The notes under the pieces are model-generated. The model was not told the origin of the DNA. It saw nothing but the letters and a program-made list of their open reading frames with translations, and searched no databases. Below are positions 20,450-31,799 of a DNA stretch of 64,000 bases, in pieces. Source of the DNA: Voacanga thouarsii (taxonomy: Eukaryota > Streptophyta > Magnoliopsida > Gentianales > Apocynaceae); NCBI GenBank assembly GCA_026120185.1, contig JANUWF010002362.1:310001-374000 (forward strand), in the 5' to 3' direction. A program made the translations under genes and the position numbers. Position 1 is the first letter of the stretch, and each line of letters opens with the position of its first letter.

Positions 20450-22477
20450 TGATGGAAAACGAGAAACAGGGACATGCTCTGTACGTTAAAAAAAATTGGA
20501 GAAAAATAAAATGCGAGCCTTAAAGGCTATGCGGAAGCGTGAAGATCATACCTTTACGTTCCTTAACCCTCCTAGGTTGCGTAGGAATAGATTGAACGGC
20601 TGGAATCGCCTCGCTTTGCACGCTTGAAGGAGCTTCCGGTTGAACACCCGCTAGCCTTCTACTTCGTCTTGTTTGCATTAACGCTTAGCTCTCCAGCTCT
20701 CGGGATATTCCTCAGCCTAACCTCTAATTGGTGAACACTATGGTGAAGAGGAACGGTCTCAAAACTCCATGGTTCACTCGCTATTGATTAGCGAAGAAAC
20801 CAAGAAGAAAACAAGGTAGAAGGAGACGTGAGAGAGCTGCCAGAGAGAGATACACGAGAGAGGCACTCTTGTGTGTAAAGGGAATTAGGGTTTTCTTTTC
20901 TCAAAGAGTTGTTTTATCAGTTCGCCAAAACTAGGTCTCTCAATATCTGATAAACATATCCCCGGAATTTCAAAACACCCGGATGTTATCCTGAGAATCA
21001 GCTTGGCCTAACCCTAAACTCCTCTTAACCGTATATGGAAAAAATCCTAAGGTCCAAGCTATTGGGCCAGAAAATTATTTATTATTTTTCTTGGACCCAA
21101 AAGGCCCAAAATAATAAATATTAATTATTTATTTCCTGGGCTTACATAAGTAACCCAATAAATAATTAATGAGCCCAAATGAACTATAATAATTAATCTT
21201 TAATTATTTATTTCTTGGACCAATATAGATAACCCAATAAATAATTAAACATTATTTATTTCTCCTAGTTTAAGCCCAGGTTAATTTCTTAATTATTCAT
21301 ACTGGACCTAGGCCCTGAATAATTAATTAACCAATTAAACTAGATAATTAATTTCTCTCAACTCCAATTTTATTTATTTATTTATTTTATTCCAGTCCAA
21401 TAATAAATTAGACTTCCTGAATAAAATAAAATAAAATAAAATCCTCTTCAACTGAGACCAATTCCTCAACCAAAAAGTAGTTAGGACTTACGGGCTATCT
21501 CGAGGACTAAAAAGACACATCGTCTTTGCTGCTAAAATGACCAAAATACCTCTACTATATAAATAGTTGTATTTTGCATTTTAAATATTTCCTAATATCA
21601 CCATAAGGAAATATTGACCCCAAGGACAATGCTGCATTCGCAAAGTCTCTGACCTACAGGTGAAATGACTAAAATACTCCTCTACATATCGCCGTACATT
21701 TAGAGAGGAAGAAATGTACTAACACCCCTCTAAATGACATCTACCATCTTTAGGCTTCTAGTCCAATGATCCACGACTTCCTAGAATGTTTCCGCTTTCC
21801 AAGGGAGCTACCCTAAAGCAAACATCCAAGTCATGTTTCCCAGGGCCCTGAATAATTTAGACCATTCGGACAACCACAGGGGGCGATATAGTGCAGAAAC
21901 TATCTTGTATAAGTCTGTCTTAACTAACTAGTCACACATACCCAACATGCAAGTATATTAGCCCTACGATAGAACATCAACTACAGCAAATCAAAGTATA
22001 TGCTTCCAGCTTCGCCAGACCACCAACTCATACTCAAATCGTAGAGTACTAGTCCATGCTGTAGCGGTAGTAGTCTAGGTTTCTACCTATAGTACTTTGA
22101 GAAACCACTACTACAGGTCCTGTTCTACGTATTCGAAATACGCTTATGTCATGAAGTGAGTGGACTACCCACTGGCTAAAGGTAACCCATTCCCCATTTG
22201 GAATTCATAACATAATAACCTAAACATGATGAGGTTCCCAGTCTCATCAATAGGTTAAGAACAAATGTTTATGTGTTAAATAACCTGTGATCCATACCTT
22301 ACTGTGAAAGACCACCATTCACATGGATCACTTATTTAAACACAATAGGTCTGTTCCAAATGAAAATCGTGCACAAACAAAAAGTAAATTCACAAACAAA
22401 TTCTGAAAATAAGTTCTTTTATTAAAATATTCGATTTTACGTCAGAAACCTAGTCTAAGAGGGCATACAATCCAACA
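20450..22477 (-). repeat. Copia-1 5' LTR
   Basis: 2,028 bases with TG...CA ends, paired with 12829-14858. On the minus strand it would carry the element's promoter. Its right end is followed by AATAA, the second target duplication, and then by Copia-B LTR sequence. Confidence 0.95.
21555..21566 (-). promoter_or_regulatory. Candidate TATA box of Copia-1 LTR
   Basis: CTATTTATATAG on the minus strand, nearly palindromic, is kept in the 3' LTR and in the solo LTR at 31800-33819. It is the best TATA-like word seen in the LTR, but the start site is not known. Confidence 0.3.
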
Positions 22478-23490
22478 AATAAAGGATTCACCACTCCTAA
22501 TAGTAGAGGGGAATATCTCACGACTACTTGTCGAAATTACTACTCTTGAAATCCTTGGCCAAGGTGATTGTGTATTGAAAATAGTTTCAATTGATACACA
22601 TGTAGAGTATCGAATTCCTGGTACAAGTACTATTAAATTCAGGCCAAAATTAATTTATATTCTGGAGGGAGTTAGCACTAATTCTGTACTCCAAACCGAA
22701 TGAGATATTGTATGGTGAAAGGAATTTATTCCACTGTAATTTGTTATTGAGGGGTTCATGTCAAGCCACTTGACTTCCTAGACTCTTGGGTGGTCATGAT
22801 GTGTTGCTAGATACCGCTCATGATCTGTTGAATATGGGTTTATTAATTGATAAATTAATAAACTAATCTTATTTAGAATAAATATGTTAATTCTAAATAA
22901 TTAAGGATTATTAATCTCAAAAATATTTGGATTAATTTATATTTTCTACCAATAGACTAGGAAACCTAATAGGTCGTACATAATAGAGAATTAAGTACTC
23001 AAAATGTTATTTGATAACATTATGGGGTTAATTGTGAGAAAAAGAAGTTTTTGTGGTGAAATTATAATTATTTATAACTTTGGACCAAATTGTAATTGTG
23101 AGAACTTGTAAGTTCCAATTACAATTAAAGAATTCTAATTCTTTTATTTAAACGATATTTTCCCCTTCTTCTTCTTAGCAATTAAACCCTAGCTGCAAAG
23201 ACTCTTCTAGAAGAGAGCGTTCTTTGTTTTTCCTTAAGTCCCTCACGTGGATACTATTAGAGGCAGTCCTCATTTGGACTTTAGTGGCCGCCATGAGTAA
23301 CCAATCACAGAACAGTTGCGGTCGTGATCGCAGTAGTTTAGAACCGAAGAAATTTTCTTATTAAGACTACAACAGGTATCCCTTTACTTACTTTCTTACC
23401 CGTTTTAATTGACAAACATGTACCCTTTAGAAGGGATTTCGATTTTTATTTTCTGCTGCGTGTATGCTCTTGCATGACCAAATCCTTACA
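22478..23490 (+). repeat. Copia-B 5' LTR, right part
   Basis: The remainder of the LTR split by Copia-1. It begins with the second AATAA and AGGATTCACC, which align with solo LTR G near 50302. It ends CTTACA at 23490, one base before the primer site. Without Copia-1 and one duplication the LTR is about 1.54 kb (G is 1.72 kb). Confidence 0.85.
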
Positions 23491-23491
23491 G

Positions 23492-23504
23492 TGGTATCAA
23501 AGCC
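23492..23504 (+). other. Copia-B primer binding site
   Basis: TGGTATCAAAGCC lies directly after the 5' LTR. It differs by one base from the usual initiator-Met tRNA complement TGGTATCAGAGCC and fixes the LTR end and element orientation. Confidence 0.85.
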
Positions 23505-25485
23505 ACCATGTTTGTATTTTAATAGGTTATGTTTTGCTATGAAATTGTTTCAAGCATACTTCTGGGTATTGTAAAGTGCTACTATTTTGTACCTATGGTC
23601 TGGGTTTGTGAAAAACGTTTTCACAATGCTTATAGAAATTGTTTCTGTATATTTTCTGGGTTCGCAGACATTGTTTCTACATGTCGTGGGTTGTTCTATA
23701 TTTTCCCTTGAACTATTTGTATTATTGATTTAATGGTAATGGTGATCTCAGACTATTGTTAATATAGATTAACAAAGAGTTAAATCAAAATAATTTTGTA
23801 CGGTTTGCAAACAACATTGCAGTTCACGAATTTTTTTTTTTTTTTTTTGCCCAGAAATCATTTCTGGCAAATGAAGAAGAAAGGGGGGGGGGAGTTTTCT
23901 TTACCAGTGCCACGGCTCACAAGGAGCCAAGTCACAACTTGAGGCACAATTGGCCTGCCCGGGGCTTGCTTCCCTCGTGGGCTGCCATGGGTTCATCATG
24001 GGTAGGATGTATAACATCTTGCCTAGGATGAGTTTTTGTCCTAAATGGATTTGGGATATAAATAAAAAAAAAATCTTCCATTTCTTTGGTTTTATTTCGA
24101 TGGCCCACGAAGATGTTTTTTTTTCTTTTTCTACTTGTGCCCAAAGTTTTCCAAAAGTTATGTTTTGGGACTAATAAAGATTAATTTCTAATATTGGTTT
24201 TAGAAATTAATATATATTATCTAAAATAGTGATTATATATATATATATATAATAAATTTTTTTGATCTTTTCTAATTTTGAGAATAGGTTCTAATAATGA
24301 TTAGAAATTGTTTGAACCCCATGATTTGGGATAAAAGTATATTTCAAAATTAGATTATAGACCCCACGAGTTTTAAAAAATTTTTATTTTGGCCCAAAAT
24401 TTTTCCAAAATTTGATTTTAGACCCAGAATTTTCCAAAATATTAATTTTGGATGTTTGTGCATTAGATGTTTTATGCTTACTATTTAAACATGTTTCATT
24501 GGCATGGTGGATTATTATGAACTTAGACAAAATATATTTGTACATGCATTATTTAATGCTTTGGTTTTAATTAAATAGGGGTTGCATGTCTTGCCTCTAT
24601 AAAATTCTTTTGTAATTCTTTTCTTATCAACTCTCCTTTGATGTAACTCGAGGTTTCTCTATTTAGAAATTTTATGTAATTAGATTACAGAGATTAGATA
24701 GACATAGAATTATTTTATTTTCGAGATAGTGACCAAAACAAGGCGAGAGGGTAAGACTTTCTACTTAAATCATGCATGGACATACAGGGTTGACCATATT
24801 AATTTCCTTCATGGCTCAAGGAAATTAATTTAGAAAAGTCCATAACCATACCACGTAATTATCTATTACTATATTTATCAATTTATGCAGCTTATTAATA
24901 AATTTTATGCATGCCAAATGGTGAGACAACTAAAAGGAACAAATTCCTCAAATAATATTAAACCTAATGCCTTCCATTAACATAGTAAGAACAAGAGTCC
25001 TTTTTCGAAACCAAGTTATTAGGCTAACCCAAGCCTACAGGCATATTCAAGCTATGGAATTAAATTCTTATGGAATTAAATTCCTGATTAATAGGTTAGG
25101 TTTAACTAAATTTTTTATCCCGATTAGGCTAATTCATGCATAAAGAAGATTAGAGAAAATATTGGGTTAGCTTAAAAGCTTTTAGATTAAAAGATGTTAA
25201 TCACCCAATGATCTGGTAATTACATTGGATGTAATTGGTATTGGATACCTACTATTGAATTTAAGGGTAGCTTGTTGGGAAAATCCAAAGTTATTCTTGA
25301 GTAATTTGAATACCGATCCACTAAGAAAGCTTCTAACGGGCTTTCCCGAATCAATAGTAGGGGCTATTGGTTTGAGTAAAATAGTGGAACAATAATGCGA
25401 TTAATTAAAGACCTAATTATTAGCATTACATGTGCATATATAGCTAGCTAATGTTCTCTATCTTTATATCTAGGTCACGTGCACA
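23505..25485 (+). other. Copia-B leader, about 2 kb, no clear gene
   Basis: Noncoding sequence from primer site to gag ATG. It contains a T-run (about 23830-23849), a G-run (about 23883-23892) and an AT repeat (about 24234-24250). The short frames at 23529-23711 and 23932-24174 show no family motif. A 2-kb leader is long for copia, so an old unrecognised insertion is possible. Confidence 0.5.
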
Positions 25486-25691
25486 ATGTCAACTAACCTA
25501 AACCTTCATAGCATCTTGGAAACTAACAGACTTACTGAATTGAATCTCAACTGGTATCGAAATTTGAGAATTGTTCTCAAATCAAAAAAGTTGCTCTACG
25601 TGCTAGATGCTTCTATTTTGCCACCTCCAGCCCAAAATGCTCATGCTGATGAGCATGCTATTCATAAAAAGTACCAAGAAGGCAGTGACAT
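25486..25691 (+). pseudogene. gag: Copia-B gag, N-terminal piece
   Basis: The ATG at 25486 opens MSTNLNLHSILETNRLTELN, the usual start of copia gag of the UBN2/DUF4219 type, followed by NWYRNLRIVLKSKK and LDASILPPP. The frame is cut after EGSDI by the gypsy element (25692-42125). The duplicated target GACAT (25687-25691 and 42126-42130) encodes the join, and the protein resumes in the same frame as ATCIMLASMSPE at 42130. The insertion disabled the gene, and the downstream gag has separate stops. Confidence 0.9.
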
Positions 25692-26683
25692 TGTAACACC
25701 CCTACTAAATACAGCAACGGAAGCATATCAACACCGGGTGTCGCCCCGTCCAATTTCCCGAACAAGGGGTCTTTATAATGAAAATAACAGAGTAAATACA
25801 TATATAATGTCCAGACTCAACAATATCCCACACTAATGGCCACACATATACATATATCAGAGGATCTCATACATACCATCTTTATCTATAACAAAATACA
25901 GTACATGATCAAAAGGAAGTTGTCCAGACCTAAACCGCTGACTCTGTGGTATCGTCCTACTATTCATAGGTCCGCTCTACTCTGGATCCTACAAAAAGGT
26001 AAGATAAAAGACACGTGTGAGTGACGAATCACCCAGTGAGTCCTGTGTGTGCTAGTGCTTTATGAAAGAATAGGTTACATAAAATTTTTATGGAATAGCA
26101 TATCATTTGCTCACTGAAAACAATTCCAAAACTCTCTAAAGAAGAGTTTATCTAGAACTCCATTATTTTTGAAAAACTTTATTTCAAATTTCAAATCATT
26201 ACCCTAGTTTCAAACCACAGGCACTTTTCTAACAGAAGGTCGGCCTGTATGCAAGTCCTGCAGTTCTTGCCTTTGGCGCCACGTATTATTGTTCTGAGAC
26301 CACAGCCTCCAATACATAACCGTGCATCGCCGGAATAAGTACACCGCAGCGTAATTCTACTCTAGTATACCGCAGCATACCTAGTGTACCGTAACACACC
26401 ATTTTTTACTTGCCACCATAAGTTAGGAGTCCCAATCCTGATGCTAATCACCATCGAAGTGGTAATAAGTCAAATGCACCGAGTGTCCCCGCCTGGTATC
26501 CAACGAATGACTCAAAATAAGAAGTGCCCACAATACGGCAATTGCCAGGTGATAAACGGCTAGCCAGGATGACTCATCTCAATGTCCTGTCACCCCATTT
26601 GGAGCAAGACAATCCCTAGAAATAGGCCAGGTTGCTAGGGTCGTCTAACTCTAACGTATGCTAGTACAAAGATCAAAATCCTT

Positions 26684-26697
26684 GTTGAGTACTCAAC
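26684..26697. promoter_or_regulatory. Perfect 14-bp palindrome GTTGAGTACTCAAC in gypsy LTR
   Basis: The longest form of a palindrome kept in six LTR copies in the window. The partner copy in the 5' LTR at 37669-37678 has a 10-bp core. Function unknown. Confidence 0.5.
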
Positions 26698-28266
26698 GTT
26701 AACAATACCAACCCCGTCTGACTGATCAAACCAAAGGGTTATCTGATCCTGCAGAATTTCAAATCAAAACATTTTTGCAGCAAAATCACATTTTCCAGAA
26801 TTTGATTCCACTGACTCGCAAGTCAAATCATTATTCACAAAAGCTTCGCAGAGGCAATCAATTTATTCCATGGCACATCAGGCCAATAAAATAATTCCAA
26901 GGATCAAAAGGTCGTTCTTCAAAAGTCAGACTCATCATGAGAGATCATTTTTCAAAATCATATTAAAATACGATAAAGGGTTCTGTTTATACATCAAAAC
27001 ATGTTTCCAAGAGTATTCGGGTCATTTTTTCCATACTCGATCACAAAAGTCATTTTTCAAGGGCATTTAGGTCATTTTAACCATACCCTATTCCAAAAGA
27101 TTTTCTGAGGGTGTCATCTTACCCTTACTCGATTTGAAGAAATTTTCACAAGAGTTCCAATAAGGATATTTCGGTCTCTTATCCTATACCTAATTTCAAA
27201 AGTTTTCATCAAACATTCTAATAAGGACATTTGAATCATTTTCCAAATACCCGATTCCAAAAGGAACTCATTTCAAGAAATCTAGAATTATAATCCAAAA
27301 AGAGGATTAAATTCAAAGTTTCCAAACATATTTCCATAAAATGTTCCAATAAGGGCATTCTAGTCAATTTATGAATATCTGATTCTAAAATTTACCATTT
27401 TTCCAAAATTCCAAGTATTTAATCCAGAAAGGACTAAATTCACAAACTCATACTTTAATCGTTTGTTATGGCTTCCAAGCTACTCATGAAGTTCATTCTT
27501 GCCCAAAATGGCATAAAACAAATCTTGCTCAAATATACCTTAAACATATTCAGGGATTTCTAAAACGGTATCTAACATAGCATTTCAAGGAAAAATAAAG
27601 CACATTAGCTTTAGAAAGAGTTTTAGAAATCCAAAGGACTCACCTCGTGTCCTAAGTACTCTTCTTGTTAACGGCCGTTTAGTCACCATTTCTACCATTT
27701 TTTAAGTTTCGTTAGTTATTTACCACTAAACCTACACCAAATATCATTTTCAGGTCAATTCACGTTCGGCCAAAAAATAGCCGACGGCTGGTCGATGTCC
27801 AACCGATGTGCCTGACGGTAGCCGACGTCCTACAGATGTTTAGCCAACGGTGAAGGAAAACGCTCAGCTTTCGTTCACATCGCTTGTTCGATTCTTTCAT
27901 TTTCCTTTTTCCACATACATTCTTCCTTCATAAAAAAAGGATTCACTTCATATTTTCCCAATTATTTCATCCAAAATCACACAGTTAATCATCCTTAAAT
28001 TCGTCCATGTTCCAAGCAAATTTCTGAAATTTTGCTATTTCGACACATGATTTTATTTTGAACATAACTTTCAATCCACAACTCTGATTTTGCTGTACGA
28101 TATACCAAAATGACCATAAAACTCTTAAATTTAATTCTGAGTTAGACTTTGTTTAGGGTTCTAATCCTTGTGACTCATTACTGGGTAAAAACAGCCCCAA
28201 TAGTTTTCTAGTTTAGTCCATTTTCACTAAACAAGTTCACCTACTTATGCTTCTTGATTCATAGCA

Positions 28267-28275
28267 CCTATATAA
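28267..28275 (-). promoter_or_regulatory. Candidate TATA box of gypsy LTR
   Basis: TTATATAGG on the minus strand, identical at 39292-39300 in the 5' LTR. This is a plausible core promoter word only. Confidence 0.35.
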
Positions 28276-29570
28276 CCCTTAGTCCACTTCATTTCCCTCC
28301 AAAAAACCTTAATTCCTTTGGTTTTCAAGTTCAAGAAAGTCACTAAGTTCTTATGCAAATAGCATCCAATTAATATCAACGTTAAAAAACAATCATAATC
28401 CATTTTCTTTAACGTTTAACCCTATTTTTATCCCAACTCTAACATCTTTCTTCTCAATCATGAACCCCCCTTTAAATCACCATTCAAATACCCTTATTCA
28501 CCATACAAAATATAGCATATGAATCCTTCATCCAACCGGTACACACACTTGCACACACAAAGTCTCATACAGTACACAATAATCATTTTAATCATTACAA
28601 ATCTCATGTTTTCATGTTATAATTCATATCAAAACGATCATCGTAATGAAATCTACAACTTTAATTCTTGAAGCATAGGACTTTACCTTCTGTATAGGAT
28701 GTTTTGGCTTGATCTTGCTCCAAGCACACCAAGAACACACCAAGAAATACACACACTTTTTCTTTCCCTCACTTTTTCTATTTTTTCCTTGATTTTCCTT
28801 TCCTTTTCTTCCTTATTTCTTTCTTCCTTCTTATTTTATGGTCTTGGCTTGTTTCTCCCCTAAATCCACCGCCATTCTTGGTCAAAATAATGACCAATAG
28901 GATTTTTCTCAATTAAATGAATGGTGGCTACTTTACACGTGTCGCGATCTCATTTTTTTCGCATTTTCCTTAATTTTTTTGCAAAGCTTATTTAGGAAGT
29001 CTTGCATGCATGAATATTTCATGCATCATCTTATTATTTGACACTTTTCCTTGGCCACCAATCCCAAGAAGTCACACATCCCATTTTCAACTGCATATTC
29101 CTATTTTTTTTTTATCAAAAATGACCAAAATCGGGTTTGCAACGGAAAAATATTTTATTTCACCATTCACCTCCAAAAATTCCACTGAATTCATTGGTAA
29201 TACTTAAATTCTTTAATTCATTCTCTACTTGGTCAAATTTGCAATCAAAGTCGTGGGCGCGTTCAAAATGACAAAAATACCCCCAATACCCTGGGTAGCA
29301 TAATTCACCACAAAATGTGTGTTTCATGCACTGATCAATTTCTCTTTTCAGAATATCCTAAAATTATTATTTTGTTAATAACAATAACCTTCTAAAAATT
29401 TAGGATACATGTGGAACAAACCTAATAATTACATCCAAGTCCCGACAAAATTTTATTTCACCAAAGTATTCATCTTATTACACCGATCAACTTTTGTTTT
29501 GGACTTCAATACAAATTTTCATCCTATCACCAATAGTAGTCAATCAAAAGTAAAAATGTGGGATGTTACA

Positions 29571-29581
29571 TCCTTCTTTCC
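29571..29581 (-). other. Gypsy polypurine tract
   Basis: GGAAAGAAGGA on the minus strand directly abuts the 3' LTR start TGTAACA, as required for plus-strand priming. It also follows the chromodomain end. Confidence 0.85.
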
Positions 29582-30849
29582 TTACAAAAAATTTCATCTT
29601 CGAACTTAACTTACACTTGGAATAAATCTGGATACTCTTCAACATCCTCACTTTCATTTTTCCCAAGTTGCATCTTACACAGGATAATGATTCCATGGTA
29701 CTTGTACAAGTGGAATTTTCTCATTCTACAATTCCTTGTCAGCATACTCCAAGATCTTAATAGTCTTTTCCTCATTCTTCAAGCTTAGAGTCAATTTAAT
29801 GGGTTCTTCATTCAAAATGTGGATAGGATCAGACCCATACTTTCAAAGTTGGGGTACATAAAATACGCCGTGAATAACTTGAAGTTCTATTGGTAACTCC
29901 AAATCAATAGGCTACTTTTCCAATTCTCTCGACAATAGGGTACGGTCTAGCATCTTTTCTTGTTCTTTGATTCCCAATTATCATTGTGAAGCCAACTTCA
30001 AGAATACATGATCCTCTTCAATAAATTCCAAATCTCTCCCACATCGATCCACATAACTTTTTTGTCTACTCTACACTACTTCTAACTTGGTTTTGATCGT
30101 CTCTACAACCTATCAGACCTTTTCAAGATCAAAAGCATCTTGTTCACCCATTCTCAGTCCTAAACTTTCCCAATATAATGAGAATTGACATTTTCTTCCA
30201 TATAAATTTTATTTAACTTCTCTAAAGAATCCCGTTGATTGATAAAGATGAAATGTACGAACTTAGTCAATCGATCCACTATCACCCATATACTATCTTG
30301 TTGTCCTACTGCCATGGGCAATCCTGTAATGAAATACATAGTAATTTCACTCCATTTCCATGATAGAGTTGGGTAACAGTGGCAACACTCTTCAGGCCGT
30401 TGCTGATCAGCTTCACTTGCACTAATAGTGCCATTTTAAGTCCTGATACATCTTTACAACTCCTGAATGGATAGTATACTTACTTTAAAGTATCTTCTAC
30501 TAAAATGTCTTGCCTTATCGTAGACTGTTTCGGGACACAATACCAATTTTGGTAATAAATGATTCTATTAATATCCTTTCGAAACTCATCTCCTCATTTA
30601 TTTACCTCTTTTTGCACCAACTTATATAACTCTTCGTCTTCAACTACTATAGGAAGGTAGGTTGAATGAAAATATTATTCAGCCATATTTCTCCCTCTAC
30701 AGCAAATGTTTCCAATTCCAAAATTTGTAACATCTAAAGAGCTGATAATTCTCTTTCCTACTAAGGGCATCTGCTATGGTGTTTTCTTTCCCAGGATGAT
30801 ACTTGATTGGACACCGAAATTCTTCCAGGAACTCCATCCACTGACGTTG
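29577..30849 (-). pseudogene. pol: Gypsy integrase and C-terminal chromodomain
   Basis: The integrase core is recognisable at about 30170-30360 (ITMYFITGLPMAVG, then WVIVDRLTKFVHF), with an Asp in the VDRLTK block. The end of pol at about 29580-29790 reads, across stops, KILEYADKEL, IPLVQVPWNHYPV, ATWEKNE and FEDEIFCKE, which is the pattern of chromoviral chromodomains. In this clade that domain is thought to steer integration to heterochromatin by reading histone marks. Numerous stops break the chain. Sequence between the two blocks is decayed and I could not define the remaining catalytic residues. Confidence 0.85.
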
Positions 30850-31799
30850 TCTCATATTCAAATCTTTCTAAGTAAAAATATACTTCAAACTTTTGTGATT
30901 GGTGAAAACTTCAAACTCAACACCATACAAATAATGCCTCCACTTCTTAAGAGAAAATACAATAGCTGCCAATTCTAGGTCGTGCGTAGGATAATTCTCC
31001 TTGTGGAGTTTCAATTTTCTAGAGATATAAGCTATCACATTTCTCTCCTACATCAATACTCCTCCTAATCCTTCTTTCGACGCATCCATATACACCTCAT
31101 AAGGTTTATCCATCTTTGGCAGTGCCAAAACAGGAGTAGAGCTTAACCTTTTTTTTAGTTCTTGAAACTTTTCTCACACTTTTCAATCCATACATAGAGG
31201 ACTTTCTTTTGGTGAGTTGAGTTAAAGGTGTCACTATCTTAGAGAATCCCTCAATAAACCTCCGATAATACCCTGCTAATCCCAAGAAACTTCAAATTTC
31301 AGTTGGAGTCTTGGGACTTTTCTAATTTTTCACCGCCTTGACTTTTGCAAGGTCTACTGTAATCCTATCCTTGGATATTACATATTCCAAGAATGCTACT
31401 TCCTCCAACCAAAACTCACACTTACTGAATTTTGCATACAATCTAGCCTCCCTTAATTTTCCTAATACTTTCTGAAGGTATTGTCATGTTCTTAGGGATC
31501 TTTAGAGTGCACCAAAATGTCGTCTATGAATATAACCACAAAATCATCTAAGTACGGCTAGAATGTTTGGTGCATCAAGTCCATAAAAATAGTAGAGGCA
31601 TTAGTAACACCAAAGGGCATCATTATAAACTTAAAATGGCCATATCTAGTGTTAGATGTCATTTTTTATATATCTTCTTCCCGAATCCAAACTTGATAAT
31701 ATCCTTACCTCAAGTTTAATTTCAAAAAACATCCAGCTCTCTGCAGCTGGTTAAACAACTCATCAACCATAGGCAATGGATACTTATTCTTTACCGTCA
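30850..31799 (-). pseudogene. pol: Gypsy RT C-terminal part and RNase H
   Basis: From 31799: NKYPLPMVDELFNQLQRAG continues the RT exactly where the nested LTR broke it. MMPFGVTNAST and FIDDILVHSK follow (about 31510-31630), where FIDD replaces the usual YxDD active-site box. RNase H ends with [18 protein letters not shown] and [11 protein letters not shown] (about 30870-30980). Stops are frequent. RT and RNase H normally make the element's cDNA and remove the RNA template. Confidence 0.88.

Larger units (their letters stand above)
12829..22477 (-). mobile_element. Copia-1: complete Ty1/copia retrotransposon, 9.65 kb, minus strand
   Basis: LTRs at 12829-14858 (3') and 20450-22477 (5') bound an internal region with gag, protease, integrase, RT and RNase H on the minus strand. 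There is a primer site next to the 5' LTR and a polypurine tract next to the 3' LTR. Target duplication AATAA is at 12824-12828 and 22478-22482. The LTRs start TGTTGGATTG and end CCATCA in element orientation. Over 420 aligned bases (12901-13320 against 20521-20940) I counted 11 mismatches, about 2.6%, so it is fairly young. It is not autonomous now: gag and RT have nonsense codons, integrase has a frameshift, and a pol segment is inverted. Its 2-kb LTRs are long for copia, as in the Angela lineage, but the lineage is not established. Confidence 0.95.
25692..29570 (-). repeat. Gypsy 3' LTR, 3.88 kb
   Basis: On the minus strand it runs from TGTAACATCCC (29570) to GGGGTGTTACA (25692). It has no intact gene. 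Visible modules are a CCTATATAA TATA-like word (28267-28275), a GCCGACG-type GC-rich repeat patch (about 27778-27855), the perfect 14-bp palindrome at 26684-26697, and a CCGCAGCATA-type short repeat near 26335-26395. It preserves the uninterrupted site for E1 (TCTGTATAGGATG near 28688). Confidence 0.93.
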
